NCBI GenBank assembly: GCA_000320545.1
Contig: ADNK01001981.1
Location: 1-40,000 of the forward strand
DNA length: 40,000 nucleotides
From: Bigelowiella natans CCMP2755
Lineage: Eukaryota > Cercozoa > Chlorarachniophyceae
Reading direction: 5' to 3'
The translations under genes were made by a program, and so were the position numbers. Positions 10,152-21,646 of this stretch are shown here, one piece after another. The notes beneath the pieces were generated by a model. That model ran no database searches, was not told the origin of the DNA, and was given only the letters and a program-made list of their open reading frames with translations. The first letter of the stretch is position 1. Each line of letters begins with the position of its first letter.

Positions 10152-10523
10152 TGTTGGAGGGCTGGGTGCGGTGCGATGTGCGCGCAGTGAGCAAAAGCTA
10201 GCAAACGAGCAGGTAGCGGTGTTCAGATTGAACTGGGAGGTCATCATGCGAGGGTTGACCGCCCTCTGACAAGTGTCAAGCTTGTCATCAGTCACACGTG
10301 ATTGCATTGGGTTTCTAGGCCGCGACAAGGCCAGTCCTTGTCGTGCGACATGCGTGTGCATTCCTTGTCGCGGCAGGCTGAAGCGTCACGGCAATGCTTG
10401 TCGCACCTGTGCCGCTTCACCTGCTGCTACGTGCACAGTTGATTTGCTAATTTCCTCGGTTCATGCTCGCTTGCATGTTGACTACATGCATGTCAAACTT
10501 GCGCGAACATGGGAGCATCAACA
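10152..10523 (-). repeat. 3' LTR of element 2
   Basis: 372 bp. In minus orientation it runs from TGTTGATG to CTCCAACA, giving the canonical TG...CA termini and a 5-bp inverted repeat. At four sites it shares TA states with the element 1 3' LTR rather than with its own 5' partner. Confidence 0.93.
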
Positions 10524-12689
10524 CGCCTCCCAAATTGGCAAATTGACTGACGCGCATGCACGCATGCACGTTTCCACAACGGGCAAACCGATGCATCATG
10601 CTGCGCATGCGATGCCTCTTCAATCAAGCAGGCCACCACATGCGTTGCCGCCATTGGAAGCTTGCACTCACTCGTGGTCGAGCTGCAGGCTTGAATGCAT
10701 GCAATGCATGCATGGGCAGGAAGCGCCAATGGCCGCAAAAACCTCCCGTTGCTTTGCACGATGTGCAACAGCTCCAGAATCGAACTCACTGCAACGCACG
10801 TGCAGTTCGATTCGGTGGCTCAGGGCACGGCCTGCCACGATGATCCTGCACAACCAGTTGCAATGCTTGAGTTGCACGGTGAGTGGCGATGCATGCTCGC
10901 ACCTTCCGCTCGTTCTGCATGCGAACCGAACGGAAGTGCAGCCATCCGCTTCACCGTCAACTGCATCTACATCACTGATGTCAGAATGCATCACTCGTGG
11001 CAGCTGACGCCACAATTGCGAGGAGGAAAGCTCTCACGAAGAGCAGCCATCCGCCTCCCCAATTTGCAAATTTGTCCCCGAATCAATTTCGGTCACGAAA
11101 AATCCGAAAAATTCGAAATGCGAATTTGTGAAAAACAATCTTTGTGCGCTAAGCACCATTTCATTTTCTCAAAATGGGGTCAATCCTTGCGAAAATGCAA
11201 AATGATCGCAAAAATGTGGGCGGTTGATCCGCCTAGCGAGTGGAATGTCAGGAAAATGCCGCACACTCACAAAAACACGAAGGTGGAATGGAAGGGAGAG
11301 AGGGGGGGGGGGGGGGGGGGAAAGGAAAAACTCAAGGTGACCCCTAACCCCCCTTCAACTTGCAAAATTGAGTGGCCTTTGCATTTTTCATTGTGAATGT
11401 CCTTTCTTTTGAAGGAAAGGACTTGAACCAATCACTTTGTCTGATTTCGGGCTGTTCGCTACAATCAGTACGCGAACCAGAAGGATTTTCCTCCGGACCA
11501 AAGGTCCGCAAAGGAAATGCGGTGTGGGGAAGGTAATTGTTCAATGTTCTTTTTGCATTGGTGTCCTTTCTTCATCAAAGACAAGGACACAAACTGACTT
11601 GATCATTTTTCCTTTGCACATTCCAGCAAAAGGCGGGTCTCAATTTCGTGAAACCATCCGCCTCGCAAAGCGAAAAATTGTCCGGGAAGAACCGGAAAGG
11701 TAGGAAACCAATAATCGCAGGGTGTAGTCAGCATCAAGCAACTACAGGTTCCTTTCTCTCCTCAATGCTCAACCGGAAAATTCATAATTCAACACCAGTC
11801 ATAATAACCGAGTGTTCTATTGTGTTTATAGGTTCGAACTGAGCCTGAAAACTAATTCTCAACAAGGTGATCCTTGTCACTCGTAGGACACCATTGCAGA
11901 TAGCAATGTTGAGTACATTGTACATCGGGGTTAACCCGCATATGTTCATTAGTAGCGGTGTTGCTTAATTTAATACCAGCAACACCCTACAAATTCTATA
12001 GATTTTACATAGGCTCACAGTTGCATGATTAACATGCCAACTGTAGCCCCATAGAATAATGTTCTTTTGACATAAGCCAGCTCATTGCTGCATATAGTAA
12101 TACATTGAAACCAGCTATATAACTGAACACTTATTGTGTCAGTATTAGCTCGGTATGTAACTATGATTACAACATATCAGCTATGCTGCATATACTATAA
12201 TTTATAGTTCCTATTAAGTATAGAACATATATCAGCGTTGATTGCTGCATATATTTCAGATGTTAATGTGACAGTTAATACAACTGTATGTATTCTATAG
12301 CGATACTTACTGTAGTAAAGTATTACAAGTAATGTATCCTATAATTTATAGATTTGTCTTGGACGCCTCCCCAGCAGCAACAAGTGCTCCCCCCAGCCGC
12401 AGAGGCTAACGCCTCCCGAGCTGGAGAAGTTGGAGGCTTGTAGGGGTTAGTATAACACCCCATACGGTATGTATTTAAACCATCACACACCGTGATAGAC
12501 ACCTATACATATAATATATATGTGCTATAGGTAGTGGAGGAGAAGCCTGGCGTCACGTATTAAGCGTCGACGCCAGCAACCATGTAGAAGGACTATTCCA
12601 GCCTATCGTCACGTATTAAACGTCGACGGAGGCTGACGCCATGCCCCTTAAAGGCGACATGCGCCGGCTTAACCGGCGTTGTAGAGGTA
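10524..12689 (-). other. Long 3' untranslated region of element 2
   Basis: Counterpart of 3036-5139. The first 555 bp are nearly identical to element 1. A poly-G run lies at about 11305-11322. The hairpin cluster is at about 11397-11680. From about 11760 on, CA and TG are very often replaced by TA. No coding potential is recognised. Confidence 0.7.
11305..11322. repeat. Poly-G tract
   Basis: About 18 consecutive G on the plus strand. The aligned position in element 1 (about 3816-3845) is a mixed G/A tract, so this is a local expansion in element 2. Confidence 0.85.
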
Positions 12690-15600
12690 CTATTTAGTAC
12701 GTATATCAGCGTAGAACTTCTGGCAACATGCCAGTGTCGGTGTTCGGCCTGTAGGTTTAGTCAACATATCTGCAGGTTGTTCCTTGCCAGATGCATGATA
12801 TAGTCGTATAACGTCATCACGTATGAGTTGTCTAACGTTGTGATGTGCAACTCTTATTGACTTAGACTTCTTGGCAAAGCCAGGGTTGGTGGCTATCCGG
12901 ATGGCAGGCTGGCAGTCTTCAAATGCAGGCATTTTCATCAATATTTTCTTGTTAGGCTCGAAGCCTAATTCTTTAACTAACTGTGTAGCATGTACTACAT
13001 CACGCCCTAGCTGAGACATGCTCATGTACTCAGCTTCGGCCATGTGATTAGCTACCACAGTCTGTCTGTGTGAGCCGCATGATGCAGGGCCACCGCAGAA
13101 CTGCAAGAGGTAACCTGATCTGCTTTTGCCATCCTTCTCAGTCATGTGAGTGGCATCGGCGTGTCCCTCGAAGCCTCGCTCAGGTCGGTTGTGGCATGTT
13201 TTGTAGTGTTTAGTGTTTAGCAAATACTTCATGACCCTACACGCCATTTTCAAGTGGCTTTCCCTTGGGTCCTGCGAATGCACTGCCAGTAGCGATGAGG
13301 CCGCGACCATGTTCGGTCGTGTAGCTGCTGCAACGTGCAAACAGGCACCAATGACTGACCCAAATGATGTTTGATCTGCTTTGGGTTCACTGCTACAGTC
13401 CTTCCTTGCATCCATCGGGATCGGAGTCCGGGCGCGCTTGGAAGGTGAGATTTCAAATCTTTCACACATCTCAGCCATGCACTTTTCTTGACAGACAGAG
13501 CAACAACCTCTGCTGTCTCTTTCCATCTGTGAACCTGAGCACTCTTGCACTGGGCCAAGATGGTGCATTTCGCATTCCTTCTTTGAATTTTCAACAACGC
13601 AGTCTTCATCTTTCTCGTTTTGAAAACACAGAAGGGCATCGTCTGCGCAGATGCCCACTGTGACTTTTCTGTCTTCTCCTCTGTCCAACACAAATGAGCA
13701 TGGGTCTGTTTCCATTTGTTTGAAACCCATCTTGGCGAGAGACCTCACGAATGTTCGGTTCCACGTGTGTGCTGATTGCTTTGGACCGTGGACAGATTTG
13801 TTCAACTGACAGGCTGCATTGGCCCTGTCATTCATGATCTCTTCTTCTTGTTCACTCCCACAATCTCCTTTTTCCAACCCATCAGGTGTCTCAAGGTGGA
13901 CATTGGCGTCAATCTGACCGCAGAGGTGAGCTGTGCGTGTGTCCACATTGTGCATTGTTGGCTTGTGTCTGGAGCACAACGCCAATGGCACACGCAGAGA
14001 TGCCTGTGAGAGAGTCGGTGCATGCGAGCGAAACCATTCAACGCCTCGGCGTTGATCGAATCCTCTTGCCACCATGCGAGACTTGTAGCGAATGGACCCG
14101 TCAGGGTTCAGTTTCTTTTCAAGTGCCCATTTGGCAGAAACTGACTCACCTTTCGGTCGTCCAACCACATCCCATGTGTGTCTCTTGACTGACGATCCAA
14201 TTTCATCCTTTGTTGATGGCAACCAACACTTCTTCTCAGGTCCAGTGACAGCCTCGCGGAAGGTTTCAGGTGTGTCCAACGTGTCATGTGCAGACACATC
14301 AACATCCTTCAACACAACCTCCCCGGTGCTTTGATCAAGAGCGGCGAACATGCGTTCCGCCGTTCTCATCTTGTCACATTCCAATCGTGGATGTTTGCAC
14401 TCTTCAGCGAATGAGCTGTTGCCAGCATGGGCAACAGAGGTGATGCACTGCTCTTCATCCTGCATGGCCTGAAAATCCATCAGAGCATGGACGCCGTGCC
14501 AGCGCAGTTGCGGCCCATCATGGCCGGAGGCACGTTCTTGTCAGATCTCTTGGAGACTCCAGTGGGTGGTTGTGGTGCCTCCTTGCGCTTGTGCTTTGCT
14601 TTGTCCATCTCAGGCGCAGTTGAAGAACTCATTCCTCCCGTGGACATCGGCAGCTTTGCAGGCAAAGGCAACGCAGTGTCTGCTCTCTCCTCACCATCAT
14701 CCTTCTCAGCAGCGATGGCAGCTGATGATGATGATGATGACATCGCATCCGTCTTCTCAGCGAGAGCACTCAGCGCACTGTGCAATGATTCAATGAAATC
14801 CATTGCACCAGCATCATTCGTGCTGTGAGAAGAAGATTCTGATTCATCTCTCTTCTTGCTCGCAGAAACCTCGCCTTTGTCCATCTCGACGTCAGAGTCC
14901 TCAGGATCCCGATGTTGAGGTGACTGTCGTCTCAGAGCAGCAGAGCGAAACACACTTTGATGCCACTCATCCACATTCGCTTTTTCCATGATTTCACCGG
15001 CATCGGTGCTGACCATGCACGTGCCATGTCTCGTGTCACATCCGAGCATGCGTGCATGCTGTCCAGCATCCTCCAACCGTGACCTTTTGCGCAATTGTTT
15101 GTCCACCGATGGCACACCGACACAGCCAAACACCACCAAATTGCTCAGGTCTGGCTTCTTCTTGTGGCAGAGCTCGCAGGGAGTCTTCGTGCCATCGGCA
15201 GAGTGAGGCATTCGATTCACAGTGTGGATCACATGATCCAACGCGTGACACCAACACCGTGACGATGCACCGCATTGCTTCATCATCGTGCGCATTTCAG
15301 TCGTCACCGTTTGTGTCGCTCTCTCAGATGTTCCGTTCTGTTCTGGCGTTCGCGGCGCACCAGGATCAAAGGCAACACCGTTCTTGTCCAGAAATTTCTG
15401 CAGCGAAGTAGCCGCAAATTCGGAGCCATCATCCGAACGGAATTCTGCAATGTGCGACCCGCATGCGTTTTTGTGCTTGCGCAATGCACTGCGCGCAAGC
15501 GCCGGTGTTTGCGATTTCTTTTTGGCCTCAGCCGCGGTTGTCCTGCGTGCACCTTCGTGTGCGCACACCACGAAGCACTTGCAACCGCGCACGCCACGCA

Positions 15601-17518
15601 TTGAGCTTTTGGTGTCCGCGTGCACACGTTCGCTTTGGGCCGAGGTTGCTCCTGGCACACCTCGCCTTGCGCGGTCAGTGTTGGTCACATCACATGCTGC
15701 ACAATTTGTCTTTTTCAACTGATTGGGAGTTTTCAATCCAGTTGAACACTTTGCAACTTGTGACATTTTGGGTCGATCACAGTGCAGCAGCTTTCTGTGA
15801 AGCTCCACGGTGTCATCCATTTGATCATGGACCTGATCGACAGTGCACTCAGGTGCTTCGACACCACACGATGCATCAATGTCACATGACTGCACGTTGG
15901 TTGATTTTCCATTGTTGAGCACATCATGATCATCATCCAATGCGGCATGATGTGATCGATTTTTCATCTTGAAATGCACAATGGGCTCATTGTTTTTGAA
16001 CACCAGGGTCTGGCCATTCGCGGTTTCTGTGCGACAACCGGTTCCATCAATCTTGGATTGGGACATGCAAGACAAAGAAGAATTGGGTGAGCACAACACT
16101 CCACTCAGCATTCCCCTTTTCTTTTCACCCGAGGGGAGCACAAAAGTCATTGGTGCTCTCCCCTTGTGTGTTGCAGTGTGGGCAACACCCTTCTTGCCAA
16201 CACTCACTTTTCTTTTGTTCAAGAGAGGGAGCAGGTGAGAGAAACATTTTTCATCATTGAAAATGTGCGCAGTTGCACCATCATCAAGTGTTGTTGGATT
16301 TTTGGTGTCACGTTCCGTGCTCTGCGTGCAACAACCTCTCCCGAACAAATCATCTTCGTCCTCTGAGGAGCCGTGTTCCTCACATTTTTCATTCTTTGTT
16401 TCCTGCTGCACGCACATCGCCTCCTTTTCACTCTTCTTGTCCTTTTTGCATTTTTCCAGGACGGCGTTGTGCTGCTTCTCGGTCAGGTCGTCAATGTGAT
16501 GGCATTCGCGTGCACAGTGTCCTTTCTTGCCACACGAATGACACACCACATCCTTTTTCGCCTTTTTGTGATCATTCTGCTGATCCTTTTTGTGATCATC
16601 ATTGTGGGATCGCTTCCTTCCACCACGCCCTCGGCCTCGGCGTCCGCGTCCTCCTCCACCGCGAGAACCGCGCGACCCTCTGCCTCGTCCGCACTGGTGA
16701 CAATCATCATCATCATGATGACACTGGTTTCCCTGACAATTCATCATTTCTTGCGCCGGACGCTTTCTGACGTGAATCCTCTTCACTTCTGCCTGCACGT
16801 GGTTCTTCTCCTGTCCGTCTCTGTTGGCAGCCATCCTTTTGGCACTGAGCAGATCTCGTAGCTGTTCCATGGCATCTTTCAGTTTTTCATTGTTGGCCGT
16901 GGCCAGGCCATGCACGATGGCCTCATGTTTCTTCTTTGGTTTTGACCCATTTGTGAAACAGGTCATCTGCACCTGCTCGCTGACAGGCTGGTTCGCGTTG
17001 GCCAGCCTTCCGCAGATGGCAACGAATTTGGAACAACATGCCTCCACGTCGTGATCGAAATTTTCGATGGAGGCTTGTTGTGGGCTGCTGTTCAACTCAT
17101 GCATGGATGCGTTGTCGGTGGGCTTGAACCTCTCCGTTGGACGAGCCCAGGCGACAGCTGCAAGGCCTCCGGAGTCATCGAGCAGGTGTTGGTGGGCGGA
17201 GTGTGCAGTCAGACAAATCGCGGCGCAGGCCCTCACATTGGCCTCATCGTCGGCGCTCGTAGCAGGTGCACCTCCGCGCCAGATTTCAGCTTCGGTCTCG
17301 CTAATCCGGGCCACCTCCCTGCAGTGCTCCGGATTCTCAATCACGTTGATGAGTTTCGCCGGCCTGTCAGCCGTGGTCGATGGTTTCGCCATTTCGAAAC
17401 AATCGATCACGTTTTCGGCCGCGAAAACAGCTTTCATCGTGAAGGCGCAATGGTTGAAGTTGCTGCCTGACCCAGTCAGGTGAATCTTGGCTTTGCTCAG
17501 AAAAGACAACTGGGACAT
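12690..17518 (-). pseudogene. Copia Gag-Pol, element 2, frameshifted
   Basis: Homologous along its whole length to the element 1 polyprotein, starting at the same MSQLSFLSKAK (ATG at 17518). The first frame reaches a stop at 14480, just past an 8-bp insertion (CCAGCGCA, about 14499-14506) absent from element 1. The second frame (MDFQAMQDEEQ... from 14480) carries RT and RNase H to the stop at 12690. The integrase core (RSDDGSEF, TPEQNG) and zinc knuckle (CHSCGKKGHCAREC) are kept. The RT box reads CADD (13638-13649) for YVDD. RNase H keeps the family-typical AEAEY and a DATHMTEKDGK motif. The 8-bp change shifts the frame, and no programmed-shift signal was seen. Confidence 0.92.
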
Positions 17519-17559
17519 GATTGCTCGTGATTCTCGTTGGCAAACTTTTCTCACTTTGA

Positions 17560-17572
17560 GGCTCACAACCCA
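17560..17572 (-). promoter_or_regulatory. Primer-binding site, element 2
   Basis: TGGGTTGTGAGCC in minus orientation, identical to the element 1 site and in the same place between 5' LTR and gag. Confidence 0.6.
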
Positions 17573-17942
17573 TTGGAGGGCTGGGTGCGGTGCGATGTGC
17601 GCGCAGTGAGCAAAAGCTAGCAAACGAGCAGGTGGCGGTGTTCAGATTGAACTGGGAGGTCATCATGCGAGGGTTGACCGCCCTCTCACAAGTGTCAAGC
17701 TTGTCATCAGTCACACGTGATTGCATTGGGTTTCCAGGCCGCGACAAGGCTGGTCCTTGTCGTGCGACGTGCGTGTGCATTCCTTGTCGCGGCAGGCTGA
17801 AGCGTCACGGCAATGCTTGTCGCACCTGTGCCGCTTCACCTGCTGCTGCGTGCACAGTCAATTTGCTGATTTCCTCGGTTCATGCTCGCTTGCATGTTGA
17901 CCACATGCATGTCAAACTTGCGCGAACATGGGAGCATCAACA
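17571..17942 (-). repeat. 5' LTR of element 2
   Basis: 372 bp from the TG start next to the right ACTGG duplication to CTCCAATG beside the primer-binding site. It should carry the promoter in U3, but no TATA-like box stands out. Confidence 0.92.
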
Positions 17943-17947
17943 ACTGG
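17943..17947. repeat. Target-site duplication, right copy, element 2 (ACTGG)
   Basis: Second copy of ACTGG, followed directly by the rest of the interrupted element 1 LTR. Confidence 0.93.
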
Positions 17948-18234
17948 GATGTCATCATGCGAGGGTGGACCGCCCTCGGACAGATGTCAAGCTTGTCATC
18001 AGTCACACGTGATTGCATTGGGTTTCCAGGCCACGACAAGGCCAGTCCTTGTCGTGCGACATGCGTGTGCATTCCTTGTCGCGGCAGACTGAAGCGTCAC
18101 GGCAATGCTTGTCGCACCTGTGCCGCTTCACCTGCTGCTGCGTGCACAGTTGATTTGCTGATTTCCTCGGTTCATGCTCGCTTGCACGTTGACCACATGC
18201 ATGTCAAACTTGCGCGAACATGGGAGCATCAACA
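17948..18234 (-). repeat. 5' LTR of element 1, outer part (287 bp)
   Basis: Continues the LTR interrupted at 10151. In minus orientation it begins TGTTGATGCTCCC and is flanked on the right by AGGTG. Compared with the 3' LTR of the same element, about 13 transitions are seen, including four paired CA-to-TG swaps. Confidence 0.93.
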
Positions 18235-18239
18235 AGGTG
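18235..18239. repeat. Target-site duplication, right copy, element 1 (AGGTG)
   Basis: Matches 2659-2663 and marks the right boundary of the composite copia insertion. Confidence 0.85.
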
Positions 18240-18904
18240 TCATGCTGGCTAGGCAACCATTTGCTTGTGTTGTGAAAACATTGCAAACCTGCAACATCAA
18301 AACCATGTGCATTGCACACATTGTGCAATGCACCATGCACATTGCACATGTTGTCAAAAGCTCAGTGGACCGCAGTGCAGTGCATGCTTGCACCAGCAGC
18401 AGCAACGCCAGAGCAATCTGCGTGCGTTCATTGGCTGCGACAAGCAACACGCACACAGTTGAGAATGCAGCCGAAGTGCAATGTGCGACTTCGATGAACT
18501 GCCGCGACAATGCGTGCAGTGGCTGCTGACCAATGAGAGCTGACCTCTCATGAGTCAATGGGCTGTTTCGCCCCCATCAATGTTTGGCGCTGCCGGCGCA
18601 CGTGGTGATTCAGGCAATTTCGCCTTGATGAATGTTGACATTGTGCAGCATGCATGAAACGTCATGTCGTCATCAACACAGATCTGAGACAGCTGCTTGC
18701 CCAGCTGTTCTCCCCTGCCTTCCTGCCTCCACCTGACCATGCCAGTCGCCTGCACTCCGCACCGCCTTCAACTCAAACTTCCAACACCTGTCGATTTCTT
18801 TGTCAGTCGAAGGGACACCAGATGTGGCCCCCAAAGCAAGGCAGAACTTGTCATGGGAAGACATGGCTGAGAAAGCACGCAACGTGACCACGTCATCATT
18901 GGCA
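18240..18904. other. TGCA-rich repeat-derived DNA, no gene seen
   Basis: Contains runs such as GTGCATTGCACACATTGTGCAA near 18305 and no supported coding segment. Rightwards it leads into the non-LTR remnant and may include its decayed 3' end. Confidence 0.4.
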
Positions 18905-19216
18905 TCAGGTTGATGACGAGACACTAGCTGACGAATCCTGGTCCAAAAACGGTCTCTGATGTCGCACGTTCCGCAATGCCCAGCGCACAGCTTCGTTTTG
19001 AACCCCTTCAAGGAGGCGAAGCGAATGGGCCGGCAATGAATGACTCCACACAGCTGCCGCATGCTCCATCAGCGGCCGCACCATGGCCTTGTGAACGGTG
19101 ACAGCCATGTTGATCAATTTGCCGCACTCGCAAGCAAGACCATTTTTAGCTGTTAGCATGTCGCAGGGGATGAAACACAGTGCATTTATGTCCAAATATT
19201 TGTCCCATCTAATCAA
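18905..19216 (-). pseudogene. Non-LTR (LINE-type) reverse transcriptase C-terminal remnant
   Basis: The minus-strand frame contains VHKAMVRPLMEHAAAVWS, then LRLLEGVQNEAVRWALRN. This is the pattern seen just after the RT core in non-LTR retrotransposons and retrointrons (K.lvrp.leya..vW......le.vQ...R). The fragment is about 100 codons, has no YxDD box or endonuclease, and ends in a stop at 18905. It is clearly partial, with nothing else of the element recognised. Confidence 0.6.
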
Positions 19217-19358
19217 TCACCCTCACCGGCCGATCGGTGTGATGGAACCGAACTGCTGACCGACCGACCGACGGATTCATCAAAGCTATCATCAGCTCCA
19301 AATTTCCTCAAACCTCAAGGCTCTGCTGCTTCTAAAAAGAATCGTTTTTTTTTTGTGA

Positions 19359-20739
19359 ATGATACCCTGTTTGCCTCTTTCTCATCATATCCACTCCTCA
19401 CAAACCATAGGAGGAGGACCGCCATCTCATGCATTTGCATCAGGAGGTATATTGGCTGAGTTATCGAGCTTAGCGTTACCGTCCTCTTCGTCACAACAAC
19501 ACCGCCACAATGGCCGTCATTATTATCCAGTGAAAAAATACAACAAGATTCGACTGAAATCTCGGGAAGAGCTATCTGGTATCAATTAGCTTTGTGATGC
19601 CTTACCTGAAGGATATAAATGTAAGACTATCCAATACTAACGTATTTGTGTGTGTCTTTTAAGGATTTCTAGCCAAGCTGGACGCCAACTCAATTACTGT
19701 GCTTATGGAAGATATACGGTAAGTTCAAAATGATGTCGACATACACACACACACACACACACGCACACACACACATTGTTGTTCATCTTCTATATGATTG
19801 TGCACAGTCAATTGACCAATCTAGTTCATGATGAATAACAACTATTTGAAGGGATGAAGGAGAAGAAGGGGTTCCTTTAAAGCAAAAAATCCCAAAAAAA
19901 ACGGTAAGAAGCTGGGTCAAACCTTTGATGATATATTTATTCATTATATCTACAAGTCAATACAACTGCTTTAAGAGGTAATGATGATGATTGTGCTACT
20001 AATGGCATTTGATGGTAGGGATGCTGGGACTGTGAATGCAAGGCTTCTAATCATCAACATCGCTACACATGCTTCAAATGCGGTCATGTGTATTTTTATC
20101 ATCGCCGTTATGATTGTCGCTAAATCGTTGATTGACCCTTGTTGATCTTTCAATCTAAGGAATGGCACGGCCTAAATTACCCCCATTTTACGACTCAACG
20201 CCTATCGTCGCAGTCATATCCATGCGATACAAAGCTCAAACAATTAACAGAAAGTTTCCTCCTCCCTACGACAAGTACTAATGTTATATGATAAGTCGTG
20301 GTAGTCAAAATTGAAAAATGAGGTATTCATAGGTTTTCGGGTGGAGGCTCCATTGAAGTGGAGAAAATGGTCGCTAATAGTTACTTTATAACTGTATTAC
20401 AAAGTCTTGTTACCCCAGCCAAAACTGAGTGTACTGCTCGTCACAATAGTATCTGTTATAAACCATTCGCTTCAATGAAAACAAAGCAACACCTGCGGCA
20501 TACAAATGCCACAATTTTGCAGAATTTTCAATTTTACTTGCACAATGTGTGAGTAGAATACATCTCAGCATAAAAATTTATCTGTCGTGTTTATCAGGCC
20601 TACGGTGTGACACAGGTGTGTCGCTTTTTATCAGCATCGGAGTCTACCGATGATAGGAGAAATCTTGATAAAAATAGCAGGTAAAGGGCAATTATTGTTT
20701 TTGGCATTCGTAATTGCATGTAGGGAGGGTGTATGGGTG

Positions 20740-20803
<64 letters not shown>

Positions 20804-21610
20804 TTGGTTGAATTAGAGGAATGGAGATGTAGTTTTGCTAGCAAAGAAGGCGTACATTATTTACCAGTATGATCGTATCATCAGGAGGACATATTTTCTG
20901 ACTGACAGCTCCCAGTTTGTGGATACTGTGGATTCTCAAAAACAGGTTGTAGTAGTAGTAGTAGTAGTAGTAGTAGTAATAGTAGCAGTAGTATTAATTG
21001 TAGTGGCGGTAGTAGTAACTACCGAGCTGCCGTAGTACATTGGGGATTGTTGAAAATGAGGAAGAAGTTGCAAATCCATGCAACTACACAAGTGTCCGGT
21101 TTGCTCGCCCTCCTCCTCCTCCTCCTCCTCTTCCTTTTCCCCCTTTCCTCCTTTTCCTTCCCAGGGCACCTTTGTCGATTACCTTAACGATGCAGCGCTT
21201 AGATATATGTCTTCTTATCTGTTATTATATCCCTTCAACGATCATTTTGCAGCACCGTCATCAACACCCCCCCGACCCTCCTCCCTCCCCCCCCTCCACC
21301 CTCTCCTCCTCTTCTTCTTCTTGTTGTTGTTATTGTACTAGATTCCTGGTCCCCATATGAGACAAGCTCGGGAGTTGTTGGAACGGGTAGTACTACCAAT
21401 GGATTATTGTAGTAATTATAGTAATAGTAGTATGTTTAGTGGTAGTAGTTTTTGTGCGTTTATCATCATCATAGTTCAAAGATCCATCATGTCATAAAGG
21501 CAATAATAAGAGGCAAAATAACAGTATTAATAGGAGTAGATTAAAGTAATTATAACGTATAGTTTTGGATCATTTACAACTTTTAATTCTAGTAAATCCC
21601 TTCAGTTCCC

Positions 21611-21646
<36 letters not shown>

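Larger units (their letters stand above)
10152..17942 (-). mobile_element. Ty1/copia retrotransposon, element 2 (nested in element 1 LTR)
   Basis: 7791 bp with 372-bp LTRs at both ends, the same orientation and organisation as element 1, and ACTGG duplications on both sides. Its outer ends form a perfect short inverted repeat, TGTTG...CAACA. It must have inserted after element 1. Its LTR pair differs at about 12-13 positions, similar to the element 1 pair, so the two insertions may not be far apart in time. The gag-pol is frameshifted and the RT box changed, so this copy looks non-autonomous. Confidence 0.94.
2664..18234 (-). mobile_element. Ty1/copia retrotransposon, element 1 (host of the nested copy)
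   Basis: Read on the minus strand the order is 5' LTR, primer-binding site, gag, protease, integrase, RT, RNase H, a 2.1-kb 3' untranslated stretch, then the 3' LTR. This order (integrase before RT) defines Ty1/copia. The 15.6-kb span includes element 2, inserted in the 5' LTR. Removing 10152-17942 and one ACTGG copy leaves about 7775 bp, nearly the same as element 2 (7791 bp). AGGTG duplications flank the whole unit. Its gag-pol frame is open. The two LTRs differ at roughly 14 of 372 positions by eye, almost all transitions, so the insertion is not very recent. Confidence 0.95.

Noticed and set aside
2664-18234. Tandem copia array made by unequal crossing-over between LTRs
   Set aside because: The split LTR, its exact 372-bp sum and the ACTGG duplication require a nested insertion.
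20835-21035. ORF reading KKAYIIYQYDRIIRRTYF as one exon
   Set aside because: Its frame does not match the phase left by the preceding exon, and it runs into a poly-valine read of the TAG repeat. A split (20842-20866, 20916-20945) fits both neighbours, though it is not proven.
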